Positions 48,115 to 59,480 of a stretch of DNA of 64,000 bases are shown one piece after another. This stretch comes from Sternotherus odoratus (Eukaryota; Chordata; Testudines; Kinosternidae). The DNA lies in NCBI GenBank assembly GCA_032164245.1, contig JAVMKO010000003.1, positions 39,248,890-39,312,889 on the forward strand. The letters run 5' to 3'. The translations under genes were made by a program, and so were the position numbers. The stretch's first letter is position 1, and each line of letters starts with the position of its first letter. The notes beneath the pieces are model-generated. The model had not been told where the DNA came from. It saw only the letters and a list, made by a program, of their open reading frames with translations, and searched no databases.

Positions 48115-48531
48115 CAGGGGTCTCAAACATGTGGCCTGTTCCCCACTCTCCACCCCCTGTAGCCCACCAAGCTCCCTGCTCCCCCTCTCTCAGTGCGGCG
48201 TGTCCCCGCTCCTTTGCTTACCTCTAGGCGCTTCCTGCCACCAAACAGCTGTTTGGCAGCACTCCGCGCTTTCCAGGAGGGAGTGGGTCAGGAGCAGGGA
48301 GCCCCCTGCTCAGGGAAGGAGGCGGAGAAGAGGCGGGACAGGGGTAGGGATTTGGGGAAGGAGTTGGAATGGGGGTGGGGAAGAGGTGGAAAGAGGTGGG
48401 GAAGGGGTGGGGCCTCATGGAAGGGGTGGAGTGGGGGTGGGGGCATCAGATGGGGTGTAAGTGATGCAGTTCTCAGGCCAATGTATTAATCCTCATTTGG
48501 CCCTCCTGGTGATTCGAGTTTGAGATCCCTG
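48115..48531. mobile_element. GC-rich hAT MITE, perfect 8-bp target duplication
   Basis: Ends CAGGGGTCTCAAAC and GTTTGAGATCCCTG. Identical GTCTAGCT flanks at 48107-48114 and 48532-48539. Interior strongly G-rich on the + strand at 48300-48450 (GGAGTGGGGGTGGGGGC), giving spurious frames. No transposase. Confidence 0.94.
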
Positions 48532-48539
48532 GTCTAGCT

Positions 48540-49780
48540 GATCTAACAGTAGTCATTGCAATTAGCAACCAACATTGCTTAGAGCAGCCTGCAGGGACAA
48601 CTTGGAACCAGTCTGGCATACGGTACATATGGCCCAGGGTCAGAAGAGTTCAAAAGTGAATTAAAGTCAAATTTGCCTCTGACTCCTTGAGTTGACTTGT
48701 ATGCTCTTTAGCTGCAGACAGTGACCGGGGCCATTGTCTATATTAATATGTGCTCAAAAGCCAGATGCAATAGCAAGGGTGGTGAAAACCTGTGTATTTC
48801 ACATATTCATTTCTATTTTACATAAGGTTTGCAAGGCAGTAATTTCCATTAAAAAGCCACATGCTTGTAGGAAGAATTGGGAAGAGAATGCCAAAACACA
48901 TTTCCCTCTCAGAGTCAGGTCTACATGGTGTTTATTTTTCTTTGTGGAGTATAAGAAAAAGTCTGTTTAACCTCTGAGAAGTTGAACAAGGTAATCATTT
49001 GTAATGCATTAGCAGTAATATGAAATTTCATATAAAGTATGCGTGATCTGAATCATGAGCCTGGTAAGGTCACATCTTTTTAATGATGTCAATTTGCAAT
49101 TAAAATCAACTCAAGGGGATTATTTGTGGAGGAGGGGAGCTAATCTTTAAATGTGCCAATTGCAGAACTTGCATCCAATCCCAGTCTGACTGCTTTATTA
49201 GAATGTGTTTGGTGTGCTTCCCTAACAAAAATCAATTTTAACACCTCTCTGCAAACAATTTCTTTCCTGTAATGATCATTTTCATTTTTAATTATAAACT
49301 TAATGTATCAGTGTAGAGAGATACAACTGGAGATTAGAAGAGTATGCTTTGCTTTAAAAATGTACATATAATTGAAAAGTGTTATTAATTAAATAATAAT
49401 GGATTTGAAAAAATATTATTATATTTTATGGTTATTAAAAATATTTATAAGTTACCCATCATCATAATATCTGGATACACTTTACTGGCTTAAAATAATA
49501 TTAAATATCCTACCTACGAAGAACAAAACACCATGATCTCTTGCTGCCCACATGTTTTAGAAAGAGAATGAATATGGAGCTGGTCAGTCAGATAGAACCT
49601 ATTTACTTCAATAGGGTCAGTATTTCACATCTAAAATTTAGTGTCATCATTTAGAAAAGGTCACAGCAAAGAAAAAGCTGCAACCTTCTTATGTCTATAT
49701 GGCTAGACTCTGGAATATGCTGAGTGCACTCAGCTCTCATGGGTATCATTAAGCGTTGGGGTTCACCATTTTGTAAAAAG
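48540..49780. other. Non-coding, nothing recognised
   Basis: AT-rich DNA without supported features. Confidence 0.5.
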
Positions 49781-50403
49781 AACGAGGAGTATTTTTGGCA
49801 CCTTAGAGACTAACCAGTTTATTTGGGCATAAGCTTTCATGGGCTAGAACCCACTTCATCAGATGCATAAAGTGGAACATACAGTAGGAATATATATATT
49901 CCATATATATATATGCTGTGGTTGCCATGCCAACTGTAAATGGCTTAATCAGTTAAGGTGAGCTATTATCAGCAGGAGAAAAAAAAACTTTTGTAGTGAT
50001 AATCAGGATGGCCCATTTCAAACAGTTGGCAAAAAGGTGTGAGTAACAGTATAGGGATATTTAACATAGGGAAATAGATTGCAGTTTGTGTAATGACCCA
50101 GCTTCTCCCAGTCTTTATTCAAGCCTAATTTAATGGTATCAAGTTTTCAAATTAATTCCAGTTCAGCAGTTTCTCATTGGAGTCTGTTTTTTAAGTTTTT
50201 CTGTTGAAGAATTGTCCATTTTAAGTCTGTTACTGAGTGACCAGAAAGACTGAAGTGTTCTCCTACTGGTTTTTAAATGTTATGTCAAATGTCAGATGAC
50301 ATGATGTCAGATTTTTGCCCATTTATTGTTTTGCATAGAGATAGTCTCTAAACTGCAATCAATTTCCGCATGTTTGGAATCTATTTCCCCCTTTTCCTGT
50401 TCT

Positions 50404-50481
<78 letters not shown>

Positions 50482-50635
50482 CTAGTGTATGTTCCACTCT
50501 ATGCATGTGATGAAGTGGGTTCTAGCCCACAGAAGCTTGTGCCCAAATAAATTGATTAGTCTCCAAAGTGTCACAAGTACTCCTTGTTTTTTTGTGGATA
50601 CAGACTAACATGGCTACTACTCTGGAACCTGTTAT
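49781..50635. mobile_element. Foldback Penelope-like element
   Basis: The left part (49785-50341) reads on the minus strand: the tail (GGCACCTTAGAGACTAACCA, CTTTCATGGGCTAGAACCC) followed by the 3' coding end (compare 57475-57700). The right part (about 50345-50635) reads on the + strand and ends in the same tail reversed (GGGTTCTAGCCCACAGAAG, GGATACAGACTAACATGG). The outer approximately 110 bp are thus imperfect inverted repeats. A long (GT)n(TA)n tract sits in the right arm. No intact frame. Confidence 0.82.
50407..50479. repeat. (GT)n(TA)n compound microsatellite
   Basis: Seven GT units then about 29 TA units; the matching site on the left arm has only a short TATATA tract (49889-49914), so it expanded on this side. 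Confidence 0.97.
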
Positions 50636-50639
50636 TTTG

Positions 50640-52308
50640 TAAGAGTGCAGGTTCCAGCACACAGATCCTGACTCAAGACTTTCATTGACTTCAGTAGGCT
50701 TCATATTAGGCCTGATCTCATGACCATTGCTGCCAATGGGAGTCTTTCCATTAACTTCAGTGAGCATTGGATTGGACCCTTAGTGATTTTATCTTAAGGT
50801 CTAAATTTTCAAAAGTGACTAGTCATTTTGGGTGCCTCAATTTTTTTGATTCCCTAAGATGGGATACTTTACAGCCTCCTGATTCGCAGAAAGTGCTGAA
50901 ATACCAATGTTATGTCATTATAATAACAACAGTAACGTATGTAGCTGGTGAGAAGATGAGGTGGGGGAATTTGGAACATGCAGGGCTGCAGCAGTCAAAG
51001 AAAGAGGCGACTTTCCCCAGCTCCAGGATACCTCATGTGGAGTATTGACAGCCCACCTTCCCATCCCCAGCTCAGGGGAGAGAAAGGGCTCACCCTTTGC
51101 ATTAGAAAGGTAAGACTACTGATATTAAAATATGAGTCGTGTGCTTTTATATGTAGAACAAAGAAAAATTTGTTATTATTAACATGTTTTTATATAGCAT
51201 TTTTATCCAAAGCGCTTTACAATAGTTAGCTAATGGTACAAACAACATCTGTAAAGATCATTAAGTGGTCTGCTGAGACCCTCAGCAATTTTCAAGTGGT
51301 CTGCGAAAAAAATGTTTGAGAACCACTGATATAATATATCTCTCTCAGCCTCCCCCCCCCCCACTGCCAGAATGGCAGACCTCATTTACTAGTGATGTAA
51401 TTGAGTATGCATAGAGATTGCCAACATTTTATGTACAACTAGCATAGAAAGTAGAACAAAAGCCAAGAAAGTCTGTTGCCACAGTGTGAAAGGACAATAT
51501 TGAGAGACAGTTATCATTTCATTTTTGCAAGGTAATTCAGCTCTCACCTTTGTTAATGGTTTTAAAAAAACACCATTTTTGCCCTAATTACAGGCAGAAA
51601 AGCTCAGAGGAGGACTGCCTTGTCAATACTCCACTTGAGGTATCCTATCTTGACGCACAGTTGATGTATGTCACATATAGTATAGTTGTGAGGCTTAATG
51701 TTTGTGAAGTGCTTATGAAAGACACCATAGAAGAGGAAAGTAGTGGCGAGTGACAATTTTGTTAGGAGGTATATTGTACTAATTCAAGAAGTAGCACAGT
51801 ATATATTCGAAGGGAAGAGGCAGGGTCAGTCTCTCCACTTTTGACCATGCTGCTCTTCCCTCAGCCTCCGAAGTAGCTGCAGCTCTGGGGCTGGCAGGTT
51901 GCAGCTATGCCGCACAGTCCTATCTGCCAGAGCACGTTGCAGCTGTGTCACCCAGCTCGGCCCACCATGGCATGCTGCCGCCCAGTCTGGCCCGCCCCAG
52001 CTATGGTGGGAAGGGATAGGATGGGGAGAGAGTATAATCTACACTCTGACACTCACTCTGTCTTTGGCTTGTGCAAATCAAGTATAGTCTTTGCATTTGG
52101 GAACAAAAAGGAGCTATTATTACTTACCTGCCTCCTAGGCACATCAGGAGGATTAATTAGTTAATGTTTGTATAGCTCTTTGAAGATGAGAAGCTCTGTT
52201 TAGATACTAACTGTTATTTTTATGTGCTAAATGGTTATTGCATGGTGGTGCTTCTGGCAATGCAGCTGTTCATCTTGAAGTTGCAGTATCGTTTTATCTG
52301 TGTTTTAG
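50640..52308. other. Upstream intron/flank of ASRGL1 exon, old repeats
   Basis: AATGTTTGAGAACCACTG near 51313-51330 is a hAT right end without a visible left end. A C-run (51352-51362) follows. GAGGCTTAATGTTTGTGAAGTGCTT at 51690 and TTAATGTTTGTATAGCTCTTTG at 52160 look like old L2/MIR-type 3' tails. No upstream ASRGL1 exon recognised. Confidence 0.45.
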
Positions 52309-52427
52309 GGTTCATGACACAGTGGGTGCAGTTGCTATAGACTGTGAAGGTAACATGGCTTGTGCAACATCAACTGGAGGCATCACAAACAAAATGGTTG
52401 GACGTGTTGGTGACACCCCAGTCATAG
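52309..52427 (+). CDS. ASRGL1: ASRGL1 exon with catalytic Thr (partial gene)
   Basis: Internal coding exon of isoaspartyl peptidase/L-asparaginase, a cytosolic N-terminal-nucleophile hydrolase that splits itself into two chains and then hydrolyses isoaspartyl dipeptides and L-asparagine. The exon is one base, 39 codons, then one base, with no stop. It is preceded by a T-rich tract ending TTTTAG and followed by the donor GTATGA. The peptide contains [16 protein letters not shown] and GRVGDTP. By alignment from memory to human ASRGL1 these carry the nucleophile T168 and the active-site residues T186, R196 and D199, all kept. The residue before the nucleophile is Asp, where human has Gly. Its closing phase joins exactly to the exon at 61651. 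Upstream coding exons were not found in this window. The open frame before 52309 is read-through into intron. Family assignment is very secure; the exact acceptor is fixed by phase and homology. Confidence 0.95.
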
Positions 52428-52647
52428 GTATGAAAAGATTTAGAACAATTAGCAAACAATCAAAAATATTCAAACACTTTTGGAACACATGAGCATCAAT
52501 GCTGATGGGAAAGCAAACTGGTTAAGGGAAGGTATAGACACCATGGTAAAAATTGTGGTGGTACTTTTATTGGTTATAATTTATTATTTGCTTATTGATG
52601 ACAGTAAACTCAGCTCCACGCTTCTCTAACTTGCACCCAGGGCAGGG

Positions 52648-52648
52648 A

Positions 52649-52691
<43 letters not shown>
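52648..52691. repeat. (AG)n(ACAG)n microsatellite
   Basis: Pure AG then ACAG units in the ASRGL1 intron, 220 bp after the donor. Confidence 0.97.
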
Positions 52692-53385
52692 TAATTGGCT
52701 CTGGCATGTCTTCCTTTATCTGCTGTGCCCAGTGCAAGCTAGTTACAGCAAAGAATCTGGGCCACAGCGAGATGAACAGACTGAATATTTATTCAAATAC
52801 ATATTTACAGCAGTGAGGGATTAGACCTGAAGACCTAACCAGATGTGAAAGAGAAAGTTTATATCCCCTTGAAATACAAGGAATGTACTTCATATGGAAA
52901 TTTTACTCAGGATGTGAATAGGGCACCCTCTTTCAGTAATTGACACCTCCAGTTTTAAATTTCTTACCTGTACAGTGGTGTTTAAATTTCAGTTGTTTAA
53001 CAGATTCAGATAATAATACTTCCACGAGCAAGTTAGCATATAAATGTACTCTGGGATGAATGTATTTAGGGGATCACAATAAATTACAGCCGATGGGAAA
53101 GAAGCTGAGTAACAAAAAGAGGTTGGCAACACCACTCTGAATATTTCTGACCCTGGATTAACTGAACTGTATACTCCTGGTTTAGGCATGATTAGTATTT
53201 TATGGGGTTGCTACAGGAGAAAAATGAATCTTTGAGGTTTGTTACTACTCTATATAAACCTATGGTACGCCCACAGCTTGAATACTGAGTGCAGATGTGA
53301 TTGCCCCATCTCAAAAATGATATATTGGAATTAGAAAAGATATAGAGAAGGGCAACAAAAATCATTAAGGATATGGAACAGCTTC

Positions 53386-54163
53386 TGTCAAGGGTCTATT
53401 TCCCTACTCTGAACTCTAGGGTAAAGATGTGGGGACCCCGCATGAAAGAAAAATAACCCCCCAAGCTTATTTTACCAGCTTAGGTTAAAACTTGTCCCCC
53501 AAAACCCAAACTTCTGCAGTTGGGGCTTGGAAAACGCTGCCACCACCAATTTGAGCCCCCAAAACTATGGGGTAGGGTAAATTGGAACCCCGATAGTAAC
53601 ACCCCCCAAATCTCTTCCCTTTACTTGGGAGAGATTTGAGAGCAAAGACCACAAACCCTCACTTGCTGTGAGACGTGCCTGATCCAAACCAGGATCAATC
53701 CAATGGGAACAAACAGTCAAATTCTTAAAAGAAAGATTTTAATAAAAGGAACAGAAGACGTACAGATCCCTGGTACAGAAATCAATAGCGAAAAACCCTT
53801 AGCATCACTCAACCTCCTGACCCTCTCCTTTGGAATTTCTACTCTGTTAACACGAACAGCAAAGCAGCACCATGGATCAATTATCAAGTGATACAGACAA
53901 GCAACAAAACACTTACTGCTTGACTTTTGGCTTTCTTATAAGGTTATAGAATTGTAGAATAGAAACATAGGTGTGAGAACAGCACAGACACGGCCTCCAC
54001 CTGAGCCGAGAAGAGAAGAGAACGAAAAAAACCCAGGAGCAAAGTGAAAGTAAAACCCTTTTCTTTTGTTCCCCGTTGATTACGTCATCTCCCTCTCTGG
54101 GTTGCTTCAGATTAACCCTTCACAGGTAAAACAGTAATTCTAAGCTACTTCATACTTATGACA
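53386..54163. mobile_element. Solo LTR inserted in CR1
   Basis: 778 bp starting TGTCAAGG and ending TTATGACA, i.e. TG...CA with short inverted repeats TGTCA/TGACA. Flanked by GCTTC on both sides (53381-53385 and 54164-54168). Removing it restores the CR1 reading ACAGCTTCCATATGA. C-run-rich middle (CCCCCAAAACCC). 5-bp duplication fits ERV-L-like or Gypsy-type LTRs; class not decided. No internal coding region, so it is the product of LTR-LTR recombination. Confidence 0.9.
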
Positions 54164-54417
54164 GCTTCCATATGAGAAGTGATTAATAAGACTGGCACTT
54201 TTCAGCTTCGATATGAGACAACAAATGGGGGATATGATAGAAGTCTACAAAATCATGACTGGTGCGGAGAAAGTAAATAAGGAAGTGTTATTTGCACCTC
54301 ATAACACAAGAGCTAGGAGTCACAAAATGAAATTAATGGGCAGCAGGTTTAAAACAAACAAAAAGAAGTATTTCTTCTCACAACATGCAGTCAACCTGTG
54401 AAATTCTTTGCCAAAGG

Positions 54418-54505
54418 GTTGGTCCTGCTGTGAACAGGGGATTGGACTAAATGACTTCCTGAGGTCTCTTCCAACCCTAATCTTCTATGACTCTATGTTG
54501 TGAAA
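54418..54505 (+). mobile_element. Short SINE/CR1 tail nested in CR1
   Basis: TTGGTCCTGCTGTGAACAGG, GGATTGGACTAAATGAC, and terminal CTATGACTCTATG: the 3' part of a turtle SINE with CR1-like tail or a severely truncated CR1. It interrupts the sequence between TTTGCCAAAGGG and TTGTGAAAGCC. Confidence 0.7.
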
Positions 54506-56855
54506 GCCAAGGCTATAACAGGGTTCAAAAAAGAAATAGATAAAATCATGGAGGATGGGTCCATCAATGGCTATTAGCTAGGATAGGCAGGGATGGTGTC
54601 CTTAGCCTCCATTTTCCAAAAGCTGGGACTGGGCAACAGGGGATGGATCACTCAATGACTGCCTGTTCTGTTCATTCCCTCTGTAGCACCTGGCATTGGT
54701 TATTGTCAGAAGACAGGATACTGGACTAGCTGGACCTTTGGTCTAACCCATTATGCCTGTTCTTATGTTCTCTGTTGTTTCGGTGTATTTTGATGTTTGG
54801 CATGTGGCTTAGAGGAATGAACTGAAGTGCATAGTTAACTAAAACTATATACTAAGATCATAGGAAGTCTACTGCAATTGTTACTGTATAAGAAGAAATA
54901 ATAAGTGTTTTAATAAACTGAGAGTAGGGCAATACCTTTTAGTTTTCTCACTTCTAAAACCACTGAAAGGAAAAAAATGTGATGCAAATTCAGACGTGTA
55001 TTTTTAATGTTACATTTTTAGTTAAATTAAATCATAATATTTGTATCAAACCACAGCAAACTAGAAGTCAAAATGCAGGAGGTGCTTTTGAGCAGACTGA
55101 AGCTTACACACAGATTGACTGAGACACACAACAGAGAGAGCATGCTGCAAGCAGGACAGTCTGCTTCTCCCAGACAGGGCTTAGATCAGCAGACAGGAAC
55201 TTGCAAATCCTTGTGAGGAAAGATTAATGTCTAGGTAAGGGGTTGTGTGTAGGATTCTTTGTGTTAGCCTTCTGAGCTGTGTGCTACCTACTTTTGTTTT
55301 AAAGAAGCTATCTTTTGAGTCACTAATCAGTCATTGTCACAGGCTCGCAGAGCAAAAGGTTTACCAGTGCCAAAATCAGTTGGACCTCTAGGGGAAACAT
55401 GATTGGGAAACAAAGGGGCTGCAACCCAGAGATCCAGTCTGAGAGTGATTGTACCACTTGGTTTCACCCTGAGGGAGGTGCAAGAAGGAAGGCTTGTCAG
55501 CTGAGGGTGAACTCAAAGGGGACCAAAAGGGTTCTAAAGTAACCGTGGTGCACAATTCCCTGAGCTATAAGTGTAGCTGTGGTGTATTTACGATTGGGAA
55601 AGCTTGGATTCTCTTTCATTAAATTTTTGAAAAGACAAATAACGGCGGCCTTTACTGTGTGAAAAACAGACTAGAAAAATCCATCCACTCTAAGGCATTC
55701 AAAAATTGATCAGAATTTCTTACAGATTGGGCTAATTGGAATGAAATTTCAAAGCTGATACTCTCAAAAGATTGATTTCTAGATTTCTAGTTTTTTTTTT
55801 CTTTCCTGGGACATATGTCAGTCAAGATTTTTATGTCCACTATAGAAATTATCTGGGTGACATTTGATTTCCAGGGGACTGCTTTGGAAGGAATTGTTTT
55901 GCCAGTCACAAAGGTATATCTTGAAAGAGCATTTACTGGTCAAAAATATACAACTGCAAGTCAAGTACAGAAATAGCTTTTAAAAAGGCAAACAAAGAGA
56001 TAAAGAATAAAAAAGATGCTTGCTGGACCAAGGGAGAGAAAGGCGATGAGGTACAGCAATTGGGGGAAAAGTCAGATGAAGCAGAACTGCCTGAAAGGGC
56101 CTCACAATGTAAGGGAAAAAAACATATAGCCAAAACCAAAAGTTCCACCCCAAAGAAAACTGCAAATAATGCTAAGAAATGTTAGGGAGAAAAAATGTTA
56201 TTTTTAAGCACAATACTCAGCTAGAGAATTGTAGAAATCATAATACAGGGCTCCTGCTGGTTTGCAATGGCAGAAGAGTCACTATGAAGAAACGGGGCAC
56301 CAGACATTCACAAATCTGTCTTCCAGCAGCCCAGTGAAGTATTGCTGTGACTTCTGCACAAAAGCCCCAATTGAAAGATCATGAAAGTCATTGAGAGCCT
56401 TTCCACAGGCTAGAATGATCTGGTCCGTAAGGCAGAAGTAAATCTCCATCAGAGGAGCCCTATAGAAATAGCATTGTTATTTAGCAAAGGATTTGAGTGT
56501 GTTCCACTTACCTATCATTTTGCTATTCTTATTTTATAACACTATCAGTAAGGCTTAACTTAACTTAACACACCAGTAAAAATGACAAGCTCCTGTCCCT
56601 AAATTTAACTGAGAAAGTAAAACAGTCAGAGATAGTAGTGGAAGATAGTTATTGGGAGGAAAAGAGTTAAAACAGTGCAAGATCTTCAGATATGCCTATT
56701 GTATTGTTTACTACATTTTATAACTATGCAGTGTTCTCATTTTATAAGGGAACAAAATATATACCTAGGATAACCACTGACAGGCCCAGGAAAATATTAA
56801 GCAATTTTCATAAATGAAAAACTCTTTAAAAAAAAGAATGAGTACTTGTGGTACC

Positions 56856-57067
56856 CAGAGGTGGCTCTAAGGTTTTTGCCGCCTGAAGCGCTGAAGTTCC
56901 ACGGCACGCCTGCGGGTGATCTGGTGTACCGTGTATTCGGCAGCATTTCTGCAGGAGGTCCACGGGACCCATGGCCTCGGTGTCCCTGCTGCCAAAATGT
57001 CGCCAATCCATGACAGCTTCGGACCTCCCTCAGGTATGCCGCTGAGGGCAGCCTGACTGCCGCCCTA
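56856..57067. mobile_element. hAT-like non-autonomous insert in Penelope tail
   Basis: Starts CAGAGGTGGCTCTAAGG and ends GACTGCCGCCCTA. It lies between GTGGTACC and CTGGCACC (6 of 8 alike), which split the Penelope tail phrase GTGGCACCTT. GC-rich, with GCCTGCGGGTGATC and AGGAGGTCCACGG phrases. Related to 41416-41690. Confidence 0.7.
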
Positions 57068-57175
57068 CTGGCACCTTAAAGAATAACAAATTTATTTGGG
57101 CAAAGTTCTCATGGGATGTATACATTTCATCAGATGTATAGAGTGGAACATACAGTAGGAATATATATATATATA

Positions 57176-57336
57176 CCCACACCGGACCCTCGCAAGAACG
57201 CTGGGTTCAGGATCCATGCGCGGTATCGCATTACCATGGATCCCAGTTAAGGTCATTAAATTTGGGATCCATGACCGCAACCAGGCTATAGACGAATCCG
57301 TGCTATAGTGACATTCATTATAGCAAAGGTCCAGTG
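57176..57336. mobile_element. Tigger-like MITE in Penelope tail
   Basis: Right end CAAAGGTCCAGTG followed by TATA; left end about CACCGGACCCTCGC after TATATA. TIRs are partly alike (CACYGGACC). Contains GGTTCAGGATCCATG and GGGATCCATGACC, an internal inverted pair. The left boundary is blurred by the TA tract. Confidence 0.5.
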
Positions 57337-59480
57337 TATATACGGAGAACATGAAAAGATGGGGGTTTCCATACCAAATCTAAGAGGCTAATTAATTAAC
57401 AGTTGGCAAGAAAGTGGATAACAATAGGGGAAAATTAACATGTGGAAATAGATTTACGTTTGTGTAATGACACAGTCTTTATTCAAGCCTAATTTAATGG
57501 TATCCAGTTTGCAAATTAATTCCAGTTCAGCAGTTTCTCATTGGAGTTCATTTTTGAAGTCTTTTTGTTGAAGAACTGCCACTTTTAGGTCTGTTACTGA
57601 GTGACCAGAGAGACTGAAATGTTCTACTGGTTTTTGAATGTTATGATTCCTGATATCAGATTTGTGTCCATTTATTCTTTTGCATAGAGACTGTCTGGTT
57701 TGGCTAATATACATGGCAGATGGGCATTGCTGGCACATGATGGCATGTATCATATTGGTAGATGTGCAGATGAATGAGCCCCTGATGCTGAGACTGATAT
57801 GATTAGGTCCTATGATTGTGTCATTTGAATAGATATGTGGACAGAGTTGGCACCGGGCTTTGTTGCAAGGATAGGTTCCTGAGTGTGTGTTTTATTTGTG
57901 TGGTATGTGGTTACTGGTAAGTATTTGCTTCAGGCTGGAGGGCTTCCTGTCTCCCAAGATCTGTGAGATTGAGAGATCGTCCTTCAGGATAGGATGTAGA
58001 TCTTTGATGATGCGTGGAGAGATTTTAATTGGGGGCTCAAGATGACGGCTAGTGGTGTTCTGTTATTTTCTTTGTTGGGTCTGTCCTGTAGTAAGTTACT
58101 TCTTGGTACTCTTCTGGCTGTCAATCTGTTTCTTCAATTCAGCAGGTGGGTATTAGATTTTAAGAATGCTTGATAGAGATCTTTTAGGTGTTTGTCTCTG
58201 TCTGAGGGATTGGAGCAAATTAGGTTGTATCTTAGAGCTTGGCTGTAGACAATGGATCATGTGATGTGTCCTGGATGGAAGCTGGAGGCACGTGGGTAAG
58301 TAGAGCAGTCAGTAGATTTCCGGGTATAGGTGGTGTTTATATTACAATGCTTATTAGCATTGTAATGCCCAGGAAATAGTCCGCTTGTGTGAACTGGTCC
58401 AGGCTGAGGCTGATGGTAAGATGGAAATTGTTGAAACCATGGTGGAATTCCTCAAGAGCTTCTTTTCCATGAGTCCACATGATGAAGATGTCATCAATGT
58501 TGCACAAGTAGAGTAGGGGCATTAAGGGACAAGAGCTAAGGAAGCACTGTTCTAAGTCAGCCAACAAATGTTGGCATACTGTGGGGCCATGTGGGTACCC
58601 ATAGCAGTGCTGCTGACTTGAAGGTATATGTTGTCCCCAGATGTGAAATAGTTGTGAGTAAGGACAAAGTCACAAAGTTCAGACACCATGTTTGCCCTGA
58701 CATTATTGGGGATACTATTCCTGACAGCTTGTAGTCCATCTTTGTGTTGAATGTTGGTGTAAAGTGCTTCTACATACATAGTGGCCAGGATGGTGTTTTC
58801 TGGAAGATCATCAATGGATTGTAGTTTCCTCAGTAAGTCAGTGGAGTCTCGAAGATAGCTGGCAGTGCTGATAGTGTAGGGTCTGAGAAGAGAGTCTACA
58901 TAGACAAACCTGCTGTTAGGGTGCCAATGCCTGAGATGATGAGGCGTCCAGGATTTCCAGGTTTATGGATCTTGGGTAGTAGATAGAATACCCCTGGTCG
59001 GAGTTCTAGGGGCGTGTCTGTGCAGATTTGTTCCTGTACTTTTTCAGGGAGTTTCTTGAGCATATGGTTTCTTTTGGTAATCCTCAGTGGGACCAGAGGG
59101 TAATGGCCTGTAGAATGTGGTGTTAGAGGCCTAGCAGCCTCTCGTTCATATTCTGACCTATGATGCCATGTACAGTACATGATTAGGAAAGTCAAGTTTT
59201 TCCTTCCCAGTCAATTCACCTACATCTCCTGAATCTCTGCAGCTTTTGGTCACAGGCTTCAAAGGTTTTCTCTGACATGTATTACTACTCATTTTTCTTC
59301 TCAAGAGAGCATCACCACCTTGTAGTTTACAGTCACTCACCCAATCATCTTCTTGTCGGGTCCCTTGACTAGCATTACACCTTGTATTACAAAAGGCTGC
59401 TCATCACAGAAATCCTTCCTTTCCAAGAGTGCAGATTTCATGTTCTTCTGAGTCTTTGTAATATTTTCGAGTGAATGGGG

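Larger units (their letters stand above)
53214..54775 (+). mobile_element. CR1 LINE, + strand, split by a solo LTR
   Basis: Starts near GCTACAGGAGAAAAATGAAT, with GGAATTAGAAAAGATATAGAG at 53328. It is interrupted at 53386-54163, resumes GCTTCCATATGAGAAGTGATT, AAATCATGACTGGTGC, GCAGCAGGTTTAAAACAAAC, and ends with the CR1 3' region (GGATACTGGACTAGC, GTTCTTATGTTCT). Within it, 54418-54505 is foreign: a short tail with GGATTGGACTAAATGACTTC and CTATGACTCTATG, typical of another CR1 or a SINE with a CR1-like tail. Confidence 0.9.
56835..59480 (-). mobile_element. Long decayed Penelope-like element, minus strand
   Basis: Nearly complete coding span of a Penelope-type retroelement in the ASRGL1 intron, antisense to the gene. 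From its 5' side: FYLLPKIHKPGNPGRLIISG at about 58925-59010, VEALYTNIQHKDGLQAVRN near 58725-58775, QVSSTAMGTHMAPQYAN near 58570-58630, the RT catalytic region NIDDIFIMWTHGKEAL (58430-58510; usual Tyr replaced by Asn in this copy), then the GIY-YIG part MYISQTRQSLCKRINGHK at about 57660-57720. The 3' tail with GGCACCTTAAAGAATAAC lies at 57070-57140 and AGTACTTGTGG at 56841. Stops and frameshifts throughout. Two MITEs are nested in the tail. Confidence 0.88.

Noticed and set aside
48131..48489. About 100-codon open frames
   Set aside because: Inside the hAT MITE 48115-48531 and driven by G-rich low complexity.
52238..52308. In-frame Met and HGGAS just before the ASRGL1 exon, resembling the family's N-terminal HGG motif
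   Set aside because: It precedes a clear splice acceptor and would put the N-terminal motif next to the nucleophile; chance intron read-through.
52428..52492. Reading frame continuing past the ASRGL1 exon donor
   Set aside because: The protein family continues in exon 61651-61761, in exact phase; read-through residues have no similarity.
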